Source: Nocardia ignorata NBRC 108230
GTDB taxonomy: Bacteria > Actinomycetota > Actinomycetes > Mycobacteriales > Mycobacteriaceae
Reading direction: 5' to 3'
Assembly: GCF_001612905.1 (NCBI RefSeq)
Contig: NZ_BDBI01000017.1
Coordinates: 227,346 to 291,345, forward strand
Length of the DNA: 64,000 nucleotides
Part shown: positions 1-8,942 of the stretch, piece by piece
Layout: each line of letters opens with the position of its first letter
How positions within the stretch are numbered: position 1 is the stretch's first letter
The notes under the pieces: model-generated
Database searches by the model: none
Told to the model about the DNA's origin: nothing
Seen by the model: the letters and a program-made list of their open reading frames with translations, nothing else
Program-made: the position numbers and the translations under genes

Positions 1-1691
1 GCGACGTCGGGCCAGTTCGCGAACACCGGAACATCCACGGTCGACGGATCGTCGAGCCCGAAACCCTTGATGAGTTCGTACCCGCTGACCCGCACGGTGT
101 CACCCGGCCGGGCGGTGGTCGCCAGGGCGGTGGCGAACGGTGAGTGCACGTGCACGACGGCACCGGCATCGCGCGTGCGGTACACGGCGGTGTGAATGCT
201 GGTCTCGGCGGAGGGTTTTCGGTCCTGACCCGGGTAAGCGGTGGTGTCGGCGACGCGGACGCGCACCGCATCGCGCTCGGTCAGTTCGCCTTTCGACAAT
301 CCGCTGGCGGTGATCAGCGCATCGTCGCTCCCTGATCGCACCGAGATGTTGCCTGCCGTACCGGGCATCCAGCCGCGCTCGTAGAGCTGACGAGCGACGG
401 CGGCGAGCGCGCGTCCGGCCATGTCGCTCTTCGAGCTCGCGGCGTGGCCGTTCTCGGCGTTGCGGTAGACCACACCGTTCTCCGTGACCACCGCGGTGAC
501 CAGGTCGGCCGGTGTCACATCGAAGGCCGGGTTGAACACGGCGGTGCCTGCCGGTGCGGCCTCGACCCCACCGAACCCCGTGACCTCCGTGGCGGCCCGC
601 TGTTCGACGACGATCTGCGCGCCGGTCGCCATCGCGGTATCGCGGGTGGACTCCGGGGCGACGACGATGAACGGGATGCCGTGATGACGCGCCGCAAGGG
701 CAAGACCGAAGGTGCCGATCTTGTTGGCGACATCGCCGTTGGCGGTGATCCGGTCGGCACCCACGAGCACCGCGTCCACCTGTCCCGTTGCCATCGCCCA
801 CGCGGCGGCCGAGTCGATGGTGAGCCGGTGGGGGATACCCGCCTCGGCCAGCTCCCACGAGGTGAGCCGCGCACCCTGCAGCAGCGGCCGGGTCTCGTCC
901 ACGATCACATCGGTGACCGCGCCGCGCTCGTGCAGCACCCGCAGCGCGCCGATGGCCGTACCCACCGCGCTGGTGGCCAGACGCCCGGTGTTGCAGTGCG
1001 TGAGCAGGCGGAGCGGCCGGTCACCGCAGAGCTGTTGCACCAGGTCGGCGGCGTGGGTGGCGGCGGCCAGGTTGACCCGGCCGTCCTCGGCGAGCATGTC
1101 GAGGGTTTCGGTCAGTACGGCGTCGGCACCTTCGGGAATCCGTGCCCGCACCCGCTCGACCGCCCACGCCAGGTTGACGGCGGTGGGTCGCGCCGCCGCG
1201 ATCCGATCCGCCTCGGCCTCCACCGCCGCAACGTCGACCACTCCGCTGCCCGAAACACCCGCTCGCACCGCTTCGCGCGAGACGGCCGCGCTGCGCTGTC
1301 CTACCTGCTCAGCGGCCCCGCAGCCATGTTCGTCGTCCGCCTGCGTCACGCCTGCGGGATGCACAACGCCCGGCCGCATCGCGGCGTCGGAAGGCTCACC
1401 TGCTCGCGTGCCCGCGGAATGCGCACCGTCCGTCCGCGTCGCGGTTTCGGGATGTTCGGCGACGGCCTGGGTGGCGGCGTCGACGACCTTCGTGTGAGCG
1501 CGGGTCGCGATGACCACCCCGAACGCCCCCGCGATCCCGATGGCGGGCGCACCACGGATGGCGAGCGTGGTGATGGCGTCGATCACCTGATCGACGGTCG
1601 TCAACCGCAGCTCACGCACCTCGTGCGGCAGCCCACGCTGGTCGATGGTGACGAGCGCACCGTCGTCCCAGGTCAGGGAACTGTCGTCCAT
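1..1691 (-). CDS. mtnA-mtnB: Fused methylthioribose-1-phosphate isomerase / methylthioribulose-1-phosphate dehydratase (partial)
   Basis: Two consecutive enzymes of the methionine salvage pathway sit in one uninterrupted reading frame that runs off the window at base 1 (563 codons visible). Residues 1 to about 415 are MtnA, which isomerises methylthioribose-1-P: motifs IRGAPAIGIAG, RPTAVNLAWA, LLTHCNTG and GADRITANGDVANKIGT. From about residue 423 a class II aldolase fold of MtnB type follows, which dehydrates methylthioribulose-1-P: GTAGNISVR, KPSAETSIHT and the metal-binding HVHSP. ATG at 1691 is followed directly by family-like sequence. Odd point: residues about 75-147 are a low-complexity insert not expected in MtnA, encoded partly by an imperfect 60-bp repeat. 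The same fusion is, from memory, annotated in other actinobacteria. The function of each half is secure; channeling between them is inference. Confidence 0.87.
   Translation of the reverse strand, partial: MDDSSLTWDDGALVTIDQRGLPHEVRELRLTTVDQVIDAITTLAIRGAPAIGIAGAFGVVIATRAHTKVVDAATQAVAEHPETATRTDGAHSAGTRAGEPSDAAMRPGVVHPAGVTQADDEHGCGAAEQVGQRSAAVSREAVRAGVSGSGVVDVAAVEAEADRIAAARPTAVNLAWAVERVRARIPEGADAVLTETLDMLAEDGRVNLAAATHAADLVQQLCGDRPLRLLTHCNTGRLATSAVGTAIGALRVLHERGAVTDVIVDETRPLLQGARLTSWELAEAGIPHRLTIDSAAAWAMATGQVDAVLVGADRITANGDVANKIGTFGLALAARHHGIPFIVVAPESTRDTAMATGAQIVVEQRAATEVTGFGGVEAAPAGTAVFNPAFDVTPADLVTAVVTENGVVYRNAENGHAASSKSDMAGRALAAVARQLYERGWMPGTAGNISVRSGSDDALITASGLSKGELTERDAVRVRVADTTAYPGQDRKPSAETSIHTAVYRTRDAGAVVHVHSPFATALATTARPGDTVRVSGYELIKGFGLDDPSTVDVPVFANWPDV
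1321..1440. repeat. Imperfect 60-bp tandem repeat inside the MtnA insert
   Basis: Bases 1351-1380 and 1411-1440 line up at an exact 60-bp offset (20 codons), for example CCTGCGGGATGCAC against CCCGCGGAATGCGC, followed by the shared GCATC/GCGTC GCGGC/GCGGT step. The repeat lies in the part of mtnA that codes for the extra, low-complexity segment, so slippage or duplication could have expanded it. Confidence 0.6.
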
Positions 1692-1755
1692 CGGGTGTCC
1701 TCACTGCGAAACGGTCATTCCGCCGATAGACGATATCCGACCAGCCCGGGGCACG

Positions 1756-1789
1756 GACGAGCCGCCGGTACCGGTACCGGCGGCTCGTC
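1756..1789. repeat. 34-bp perfect palindrome
   Basis: Each half is 17 bases (GACGAGCCGCCGGTACC and its exact reverse complement) with no loop. It lies between the stop of the small ORF (1802) and the start of mtnA-mtnB (1691), both on the minus strand. It could be a terminator stem for the small gene, although no T-run follows, or an operator for mtnA-mtnB. Confidence 0.75.
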
Positions 1790-1801
1790 GACACGCGTGG
1801 G

Positions 1802-1957
1802 TCAGTGGCTGCCTGGGCGGCGCGGCTCGCGCCGATCATCCTGGCCTGCTCGCGTCATCCGCTGCGAGTCCTGCTCTTGCTCCTGCCGCTGCTCCTGCTG
1901 CTGGCGGGGCATCTGCTTGGGCATCTTTTTCGGCGTTTTCTTCGACTTCTCAGCCAT
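1802..1957 (-). CDS. Small charged protein, unknown function
   Basis: A 51-residue ORF that starts ATG and reads MAEKSKKTPKKMPKQ, then a Gln/Glu/Arg-rich stretch and a basic C-terminus. Lys and Pro dominate the first 18 residues; no membrane segment or cysteine is present. GGAG lies very close upstream of the ATG, with another purine-rich run (GGAAAGGA) further up. Very short Lys-rich proteins of this style are annotated in other Mycobacteriales, but the composition alone cannot prove that it is expressed. Disordered nucleic-acid-binding behaviour is a guess. Confidence 0.42.
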   Translation of the reverse strand: MAEKSKKTPKKMPKQMPRQQQEQRQEQEQDSQRMTRAGQDDRREPRRPGSH

Positions 1958-2175
1958 CTCCACACGGTCCTTTCCGAGGGATGAATACTTCGCCTAATTC
2001 GGATGTCCGGCGTAATTCCGCCTTTTTCGAGGCGGGGTACGCCTGACTTGCTCAACGATAGGCATCGAGTCGTCGCGGCGGTAGAGTTGAACGATAAATA
2101 GCATTCCTACCAGCGGATATTCGGCGTGTCCCGGCATTTTCGGCAGTCACCGACGGTAATTCCGGCGACATTGTT

Positions 2176-3912
2176 TCAACTCGGAAGCGGGAGGAATTCC
2201 ACGAGGTCGCCGTCTTCGGCCGATGGTGCGACCACGACCAGTCCGTCGCGGTCGACGAGACCGCCCAGGTGGGCGGTGCGGATATTCGGGTCACCGATCC
2301 AGCCGCCGCCGGGGGCGTAGCGCGCGGGCGTGATGCGGGTGACGGGTGCGGCGATTTCGGCGGCATTGTGCAGCGGGCCGACAACGGTGCGCGGCGGCGC
2401 CGACGCGGTGCGGGCCGCGACGATCGCCGGAGTGAGGGCGAGTAGTACGGCGATGGCGGCGAAAGGATTACCGGGCAGGCCGAGAACCGTCGGGCCATCG
2501 GGCAATTCGGCTACGACGGTCGAACCACCCGGGCGCAGGGCGAGTCTCGGGACGACGATGCGGGCACCGGTGCGCGCCAGCGCGGTACGCAACTGGTCGG
2601 CGGCGCCGCCACCGGTGGCGCCGACCACTACCAGTAGATCGAGACCGGTTGTGACGGTGAGCATGTCGTCGAAGCTGTGCGCGGTGTCGCGCAGGTGCAC
2701 CCGGTCGACCACGCGGACACCGCAGCCGGTGAGCAGGTCCGGCAGGACGGGGCCGATCGAGTCGCGAGTCTGGCCGGTCTGCAGCGGGCCGGTGCTGCGG
2801 ATCTCGTCACCGGTCATCACTATTCGAGCGCGGACGGGCCCACGGACGGAACCCGTTGTCACCTCCACCGAGGCGGCGGCCGAGCGCAGCGCCGCCGTCA
2901 CCCGGGTGCCCGCCGGGGCGACCTGATCACCGACCCGCAGGTCCTCACCGCTGCGCCGCACATCGCCTCGGATCGGGGTGCCGGGTCGCCGTGCCAGATC
3001 GTCGCCGGTGACGACGGCGAATTCGTCGCGCAGCACGGAGGTGGTTCCGTCGGGCACGTGCGCACCGGTCGCGATCCGCACCGCCTCACCGGGCAACAGT
3101 CCGAGCGGTCTTGCGCCACCAGCGAATCCGACATCGCGGCGCAGTCGCCACGGGCCGTCACCGCACACGGCGTAGCCGTCCATGGCGGAGACGTCGAAGC
3201 GCGGCAGCGCGCCCGCCGCGACCACCGGTTCGGCCAGGCCGGCGCCGGGTACGTCGGCGAAAGCGGCGTCGTAGGCGATCAACGGGGTGAGTGCGCCGGC
3301 GATGCGATTCCTGGCTTCGGTGAGGTCGAGGCGGGCGTCGTTGTCGACGGACTCGCGTGCCCGGCGCACTTCCTCCTCGGTATCGCAGTCGGTGGTGCCC
3401 GGCAGTTCGACCAGTGCCGTCTCGGTGGGGATGATCGCCTTCATCGGCTGGTTCACCAGGGCGTCCAAACCTGCCAGCGCCGCCGTGAGCGCGGTGCGCC
3501 GCCACACGCCGACCAGGTACTGCGGGCGCCCCGACGCATCGATGGCGAACACCGCTTCGGCGGTGGATTCGGCTGCGCGGAGCAATAATTCGCGCACGGT
3601 GTCGCGTGTGAGGAACGGCATGTCGGCCGCGAGCACAACGATCCACGGTGCCGAATCGGGCCCGAGCGCGGCCAGCCCGGTGCCGATGGCGGACACCGGC
3701 CCCGACCCCGGCGGCACCTCACGCACCTGCTTGATCCGCGCGTCGAGTTCGGGTCGCGGCGGACCGACGACAACCACCTCACCGCAGTCGCTCACCGCCC
3801 CGAGCGCCGCCTCGAGCATCGACCGCCCACCGATCACGATCCCGGGCTTGTCGATCCCACCCATCCGGCTGGCCCGCCCTCCCGCCAGCACGATCGCATC
3901 GGCATCGGTCAT
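2176..3912 (-). CDS. Fused MobA-like nucleotidyltransferase and MoeA molybdopterin molybdenumtransferase
   Basis: A 578-residue protein joining two steps of molybdenum-cofactor synthesis. Residues 1 to about 190 are a MobA-type NTP transferase: the N-terminal LAGGRASRMGGIDKP loop binds the nucleotide and AADMPFL carries the metal-binding aspartate. Residues about 195-578 are MoeA-like, with RFDVSAMDGYAV, RIATGAHVPDGT, the MPT-binding region around VVVGATGGG, and GLPGNPFAA. MoeA inserts molybdate into adenylated molybdopterin; MobA attaches GMP. The order MobA-MoeA in one chain is uncommon. No other moa/moe gene is nearby in the window. The start is ATG 3912. Confidence 0.85.
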   Translation of the reverse strand: MTDADAIVLAGGRASRMGGIDKPGIVIGGRSMLEAALGAVSDCGEVVVVGPPRPELDARIKQVREVPPGSGPVSAIGTGLAALGPDSAPWIVVLAADMPFLTRDTVRELLLRAAESTAEAVFAIDASGRPQYLVGVWRRTALTAALAGLDALVNQPMKAIIPTETALVELPGTTDCDTEEEVRRARESVDNDARLDLTEARNRIAGALTPLIAYDAAFADVPGAGLAEPVVAAGALPRFDVSAMDGYAVCGDGPWRLRRDVGFAGGARPLGLLPGEAVRIATGAHVPDGTTSVLRDEFAVVTGDDLARRPGTPIRGDVRRSGEDLRVGDQVAPAGTRVTAALRSAAASVEVTTGSVRGPVRARIVMTGDEIRSTGPLQTGQTRDSIGPVLPDLLTGCGVRVVDRVHLRDTAHSFDDMLTVTTGLDLLVVVGATGGGAADQLRTALARTGARIVVPRLALRPGGSTVVAELPDGPTVLGLPGNPFAAIAVLLALTPAIVAARTASAPPRTVVGPLHNAAEIAAPVTRITPARYAPGGGWIGDPNIRTAHLGGLVDRDGLVVVAPSAEDGDLVEFLPLPS

Positions 3913-3980
3913 GAGACCAGCGAAGTAGTCGACATGTCGGCCATGCTATCCGCGCCGGCCCGCCGGCCCCGACCTGATCG

Positions 3981-4271
3981 TCAGAGGCGGGCGGTGCGCA
4001 GGTCGATGCGGCCGTCGGTGATGCAGACTCCTTCCTCGGCGAGGAGGCGGAGCTGGCGGCCGGCGAGGTGGGGGGCGGGGCGGCCGGAGGCGGGGACGAC
4101 ACGGTGCCAGGGGAGGTCGGAGGAGTCGGTGCGCATGATCCAGCCGACCGTGCGCGGCGAGGACAGGCCTACCGCGGCGGCGAGGTCGCCGTAGGTGGCG
4201 ACGCGACCGGGTGGGATGGCGGCGACGAGGGCGCGCACCCGCTCCACCTGGTCGTCGGTCGTCGCGGGCAC
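3981..4271 (-). CDS. Alkyltransferase-like (ATL/MGMT-family) DNA-binding protein
   Basis: A 96-residue single-domain protein matching the DNA-binding domain of O6-alkylguanine-DNA alkyltransferase: PPGRVATYGDLA and SPRTVGWIM are the helix-turn-helix and arginine-finger region. The catalytic PCHR is PWHR here, so the acceptor cysteine is Trp. That is the hallmark of Atl1-type proteins, which bind alkylated guanine and hand it to nucleotide excision repair rather than repairing it. GTG start at 4271, only 3 bp after the stop of the upstream hydrolase, so the two are co-transcribed. Gene order matches Rv3203-Rv3204 of M. tuberculosis from memory. Confidence 0.85.
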   Translation of the reverse strand: MPATTDDQVERVRALVAAIPPGRVATYGDLAAAVGLSSPRTVGWIMRTDSSDLPWHRVVPASGRPAPHLAGRQLRLLAEEGVCITDGRIDLRTARL

Positions 4272-4274
4272 GGG

Positions 4275-5063
4275 CTACAGCACCGACCCGATGAGCGCGG
4301 CCGTCTCGGCGGGACGGGCCTGCGGGACCATGTGGTCGCAATCCCAGTCGTGAGCGGTGAAATCGGCGAGCTCGGCGGCCAGCGCACCACGGAATTCGGC
4401 GGTGACGTACGGCGGCTGCACCTTGGCGGCCTGGACCAGCACCGTCGGCACGTCGGCGGGCGGCAGCACGAACGGGCGGGCCAGCTGTCCCCAGTACGAG
4501 GTGATCGCCGGCTGGAAGGTGCGCCACCGCACCCGGCCGCCCTCGGCGGGCACCAGGTGCTCGGCGAGCTCGCGCTCGAGTTCGGCCGGGTCGACCTCGT
4601 CGGGACCCCACGCGCTCACCTGTTTGTCCGAGCGCGCCTCGTCGACATCGGTGTAGTCGGGTGAGGCCAGGTCGGCGGCGGCCACCTGTTCCATCAGCTT
4701 CGGATCGATCCCGATGGCCGGATCCAGCAGCACCAGCGAGCGCACGAGTTCGCGATGGGCGCGCGCCAGATAGATGCCGACCGCGCCACCGAACGAATGC
4801 CCGACCACGACGACCGGGCCGTCGGTCTCCGCCCGCACGAGCGCGGCCACATCGGCGGCGAGAGTATCGATGTCCCACGGCGGCAGCGAGGTGGAACGAC
4901 CGTGTCCGCGCAGGTCGGGCGCGATCACCCGGGCCTGCGGCAGATGCCGGGTGGCGAGGGTTTCCCACCGGTTGCCGTGGCCGGTGAGGCCGTGCAGGGC
5001 GAGGACGACGGGACCGTCGGCGGGGCCGAAACGTTCTACATGAAGCGACGACACGACAGCCAT
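4275..5063 (-). CDS. lipV: Alpha/beta hydrolase, LipV-like
   Basis: A 262-residue soluble alpha/beta hydrolase: LALHGLTGHG oxyanion region, DLRGHGRS, nucleophile elbow GHSFGG (Ser), and a C-terminal CDHMVPQ carrying the likely catalytic His. No signal peptide. I used ATG 5063 because family-like sequence begins there; the open frame upstream has no family similarity. It is divergent from adnA and co-directional with the ATL gene. The substrate is unknown. The name rests on the syntenic position of M. tuberculosis lipV (Rv3203). Confidence 0.8.
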   Translation of the reverse strand: MAVVSSLHVERFGPADGPVVLALHGLTGHGNRWETLATRHLPQARVIAPDLRGHGRSTSLPPWDIDTLAADVAALVRAETDGPVVVVGHSFGGAVGIYLARAHRELVRSLVLLDPAIGIDPKLMEQVAAADLASPDYTDVDEARSDKQVSAWGPDEVDPAELERELAEHLVPAEGGRVRWRTFQPAITSYWGQLARPFVLPPADVPTVLVQAAKVQPPYVTAEFRGALAAELADFTAHDWDCDHMVPQARPAETAALIGSVL

Positions 5064-5117
5064 TGTGGCCGGTCGCGCACTATCGCGCAGCGTGTCCCGC
5101 GATGGGGGTGGGCGGGC

Positions 5118-8100
5118 GTGTCGGTGGGGTCTGTTGCAATAGCCGATGTGGTGCGATCGGATAGCTCGGTGCGACTCGTGCGCCGGACGACGCGAGCGCC
5201 CCGGCCGCGGGCCTGGGGCGCGCCTGTGCGCGCGCTGTTCGCCGAACAAGCCCAACCCGCCCCGCCGCGCCCCGGCTGGTTGCCGTGGCAGGTGCTCGGT
5301 GGCCCCGGCACGGGCAAGACCTCGCTGCTGGTCGACCTGGTCGCGGCCCGCATCACCGACGGCGCCGACCCGTCCTCGGTCCTCGTCCTCACCCACACCA
5401 AACATGCCGCCGCGGCCTTGCGCGACGCCGTCACCCACCGGCTCGGCCCGCACACCGGCATCCCCGGCGCCAGCCGCGAACCCATGGTGCGCACCCTGCA
5501 CTCCTACGCCTTCTCGGTGCTGCGCCGCCACGCCGAACGGCACGGCAACCCGCCGCCGCGTCTGCTCACCGGTGCCGAACAGGACGCGGTCCTGCGCGAG
5601 ATGTTGCGCGGCGACCTCGAGGACATCGAAGACGGTGCGTCTGGTCTGTGGCCGCCGCGCCTGCAGCCCGCGCTGACCCTCGGCGGGTTCGCCGAACAAC
5701 TGCGCGACCTGATGCTGCGCGCCACTGAACGCGGGATCGGCCCCGAGGACCTGATGAAGCTGGGCCGTGAACACGACAACGACGCGTGGGTGGCCGCCGG
5801 TCGGTTCCTGCAGCGCTATGAAGAGGCGTCGATGCTGCGCTGGTCGGTCGGTGTGGCCGCGCCGGAAGCCACCGCGCCCGCCCTCGACGCCGCCGAACTG
5901 GTCGGTGCCGCCCTCGACGCGCTCGCGGGCGATCGCAACCTCCTTGCCGCCGAACGTGATCGGATCCGGTACCTGCTCGTCGACGACGCCCAGCACCTGG
6001 ATCCGCAAGCCGCGACCCTGGTGCGCGCGATCGGCAGCGGTAGCGCGAGCACGGTTGTCACCGGCGACCCCGACCAGGCCGTCTTCACCTTCCGTGGCGC
6101 CGACTCGCGGTTCCTCGTCGACCTCGACACGGTCCCCCAACGCCGAATCATCCTGCGCCACAATCACCGCAGCGGTGCGCCGATCCGCCTGGCCACCGCC
6201 CGCATCGCCGCCCGGCTGCCGGGCAGTGCGCGACATCGAGTGCTGCCGGGTCACGAGGTGCCCTCTGCGTCGGACGATCCCGAGATGGAGCGGGGCGACT
6301 CCCGGCTCGACGAGATTGCCGACCGGCAGGTGCGCGGCAGATCTGAGCCGGTAGCGGCAGATGGTGTTTCGCCGCAAGGTGCCGAGGAGGGTGCCGAACA
6401 AGTTGTAACGGAAGATCATTCGGCGCCGCTCGGCGAGAGTCCGACGGCCGGGCCTGCCCTGGACGACGAGTCGAGTGTGCGGGTGCGCGTGTTGTCGACG
6501 CCCGCCAAGGAAGCCGCGCTGATCGCGGACCATCTGCGGCGCGCGCATCTCACCGACGGCGTGCCGTGGTCGGACATGGCGGTGATCGTGCGATCGGTGC
6601 CGTTGTCGCTTGCGCCGTTGCGGCGGGCGCTGCTGGCCGCCGGGGTGCCGGTGCGCAGGCCCGCCGTGGCCGAACCACTGGCGCGTAGGCGGGGCGCGGC
6701 GTGGATGGTGCTCGCGCTGCGGGTGCTGCTGGCCGGTGATCGATCGCGGCCGGGTTCGCGCCGGGCCGTCGATTCGGTGTTCTCCCCCGAAGACGCCATG
6801 GATCTGCTGTCGGGACCGCTCGGTGGGGCCGATCAGATCGCGCTGCGCAGGTTGCGCCGTGGCATCCGCCGCACCGTGCTCGACCTCGAACGCACCGGCG
6901 CGTTGGCGGGCACGCCGCCCGAAGCGGCCGACCAGTTCCTGCTGTGGGACGAACCGCCGCCACCACCGGAATGGCCGGAGCCCGAACCGGACCCGGTCGA
7001 CGACGAGTGGCTGCCCCCGCCGCCGGACCCCGACGACCCGTTGCGCCCGGAGCCGGAACCGGACTGGGATGTCGCCGAACGGCTCCCGGACGACATCGAC
7101 GTCCTCGACGCCGAAACCATGCCGCCCGCACCGGACGTCGTCGCCACGCCGACGCGCCCGGAACCGGCCGAGGTACCGCTGATCGACCAGTCCTCGGCCG
7201 AGGTGCTGCGCGACCTCATCGTCGGTATCGGCGAGCCCCGCCTGCTCGACGGTCTCACCGAGGTGGAGGCGGCCCCGCTGCACCGGGTACTGCGCGCCGT
7301 CGACAAGGCCAGGCAGGCCCAAGCGCGCGACAAGGGCCTCGAAGACGTGCTGTGGACCCTGTGGACCAGTTCGCGACTGGAACGCCGCTGGTTCCGCCAG
7401 TCCCGGCGCGGCGGCGCGGCCGGTATGCAGGCCGACCGCGACCTCGACGCCGCCGTCGAATTGTTCGACGCCGCAGCGGCCTACGTCGACCGGCTGCCCA
7501 AGGCGGGTATCGAGGGTTTCGTGGAATATCTGCTGCACCAGCAGATTCCACAGCAGGGCAGGCCGTTGACCGCCGAGACGGAGGCCGTCACGCTGCTCAG
7601 CGCGCACGCGGCGGCGGGCCGGGAATGGGACGTGGTCGCGGTCGCCGCCGTGCAGGAGGGCATCTGGCCCAACCCGCGTGCGCGCGGCACGCTGCTGCAC
7701 ACCGAGGACCTGGTCGACCTGGTGGCCGGTGTCGACCCGGCGGCGAAGACGAACCGGGCGGCCCCGATCCTCGCCGAAGAACGCCGACTGCTGCTCGTCG
7801 CGTGCAGCCGGGCTCGGCGCTCACTGCTGGTGACCGCCGTCGAATCCGTTGCGGGAGATCAGGACCTGGTGCCGTCGCGGTTCCTCACCGAACTGCTCGG
7901 CGACGACGACACCGGCGAGCCGGGCGCCCTGCCCGTCGCCGATCCCGGCCGCGCGCTGGTGATGCACGCGCTGGTCGCCGAATTGCGCGGTGTGGTCTGC
8001 GACCCCGGCGCCGACCCGCGGCGCCGCGACCGCGCGGCCCGGCAGCTGGCGCGCCTCGCCGATGCGGGTGTGCCGGGTACCGACCCCGACGACTGGTACG

Positions 8101-8942
8101 GCACCGCGGCCCTGAGCAGCGAACGCGAACTGTGGGACGACGACGATTCACCCATCGGCCTGTCCCCGTCGACGGTCGAACTGCTGCGCACCTGCCCGCT
8201 GCGCTGGGCGCTGGAACGCCACGGCGGGACCGACGGCGACAACCCGCACGCCGTGAAGGGCAACCTCGTACACACCCTGGTGCAGGCACTGGCGGGCAAC
8301 GTGCCAGAACACCAGGTGCGCGCCGCCCTCGACCAGGCGTGGAAGGCGATCGACCCGGCCACCGGCTGGCACTCCCGCCAGGAACTGCGCCGCACCGAGG
8401 CCATGCTCGAGACCTTCCTCGCCTGGGTGCGCACCACCCGTGGCGAACTCACGCAGGCCGGGGTCGAGGTGCCGGTGGACTGCGTGCTGCCGCCGCGCGC
8501 GGAAGGGGAACGGCCCGTGCGTATCCGGGGCCGGGTCGACCGGCTCGAACGCGACGCGCAGGGCCGGTTCGTGATCGTCGACGTGAAGACGGGCAAGACA
8601 CCGATCAGCGCGAAGACCGTCGCCGACCACGCCCAGCTGGCCACCTACCAGGTCGCCGCCGCCCACGGCGCCCTCGACGAGGAGGACGCCGAACCGGGGG
8701 AGCCGGGCGGTGCGCGCCTGGTCTACGTCGCCAAACCCCACAACAAGACCGGGGCGACCGAACGCGCCCAGGACCCCCTCGACGCCGAGGGACTCGAGCA
8801 GTGGCGAACCACCATTCACGACGCCGCCGCGGCCACCCGCGGCCCCGGCTACCTCGCGGTGCGCAACGACGGGTGCAGGCACTGCCCGGTCGGCGGCAGC
8901 TGTCCCGTGCGTGACACCGGACGGCAGGTGACCGACGAGTGA
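5118..8942 (+). CDS. adnA: AdnA, motor-nuclease subunit of the AdnAB double-strand-break resection complex
   Basis: About 1274 residues. N-terminal UvrD-like motor: Walker A GGPGTGKTS, Walker B variant LLVDDAQ (DDAQ rather than DEYQ, usual for AdnA), GDPDQAVFTFRGADSRFL and RHNHRS. C-terminal RecB-like nuclease: GRVDRLE and VDVKTGK active site, framed by a four-cysteine Fe-S staple (one Cys in LRTCPLRW, then C-x2-C-x5-C near the end). Two regions look inserted: a low-complexity stretch at about residues 377-452 and a Pro/Glu/Asp-rich linker at about 607-690. AdnAB processes DNA ends for homologous recombination in mycobacteria. The start is uncertain; GTG 5118 is the first of several in-frame GTGs (5124, 5148, 5151). 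It overlaps adnB by 4 bp. Confidence 0.88.
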   Translation: MSVGSVAIADVVRSDSSVRLVRRTTRAPRPRAWGAPVRALFAEQAQPAPPRPGWLPWQVLGGPGTGKTSLLVDLVAARITDGADPSSVLVLTHTKHAAAALRDAVTHRLGPHTGIPGASREPMVRTLHSYAFSVLRRHAERHGNPPPRLLTGAEQDAVLREMLRGDLEDIEDGASGLWPPRLQPALTLGGFAEQLRDLMLRATERGIGPEDLMKLGREHDNDAWVAAGRFLQRYEEASMLRWSVGVAAPEATAPALDAAELVGAALDALAGDRNLLAAERDRIRYLLVDDAQHLDPQAATLVRAIGSGSASTVVTGDPDQAVFTFRGADSRFLVDLDTVPQRRIILRHNHRSGAPIRLATARIAARLPGSARHRVLPGHEVPSASDDPEMERGDSRLDEIADRQVRGRSEPVAADGVSPQGAEEGAEQVVTEDHSAPLGESPTAGPALDDESSVRVRVLSTPAKEAALIADHLRRAHLTDGVPWSDMAVIVRSVPLSLAPLRRALLAAGVPVRRPAVAEPLARRRGAAWMVLALRVLLAGDRSRPGSRRAVDSVFSPEDAMDLLSGPLGGADQIALRRLRRGIRRTVLDLERTGALAGTPPEAADQFLLWDEPPPPPEWPEPEPDPVDDEWLPPPPDPDDPLRPEPEPDWDVAERLPDDIDVLDAETMPPAPDVVATPTRPEPAEVPLIDQSSAEVLRDLIVGIGEPRLLDGLTEVEAAPLHRVLRAVDKARQAQARDKGLEDVLWTLWTSSRLERRWFRQSRRGGAAGMQADRDLDAAVELFDAAAAYVDRLPKAGIEGFVEYLLHQQIPQQGRPLTAETEAVTLLSAHAAAGREWDVVAVAAVQEGIWPNPRARGTLLHTEDLVDLVAGVDPAAKTNRAAPILAEERRLLLVACSRARRSLLVTAVESVAGDQDLVPSRFLTELLGDDDTGEPGALPVADPGRALVMHALVAELRGVVCDPGADPRRRDRAARQLARLADAGVPGTDPDDWYGTAALSSERELWDDDDSPIGLSPSTVELLRTCPLRWALERHGGTDGDNPHAVKGNLVHTLVQALAGNVPEHQVRAALDQAWKAIDPATGWHSRQELRRTEAMLETFLAWVRTTRGELTQAGVEVPVDCVLPPRAEGERPVRIRGRVDRLERDAQGRFVIVDVKTGKTPISAKTVADHAQLATYQVAAAHGALDEEDAEPGEPGGARLVYVAKPHNKTGATERAQDPLDAEGLEQWRTTIHDAAAATRGPGYLAVRNDGCRHCPVGGSCPVRDTGRQVTDE

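Noticed and set aside
4275..7700. Very long minus-strand open frame of 1141 codons opposite adnA
   Set aside because: Only the last 262 codons resemble a protein family (the hydrolase). The rest mirrors adnA and is an artefact of high GC content, which keeps opposite frames open.
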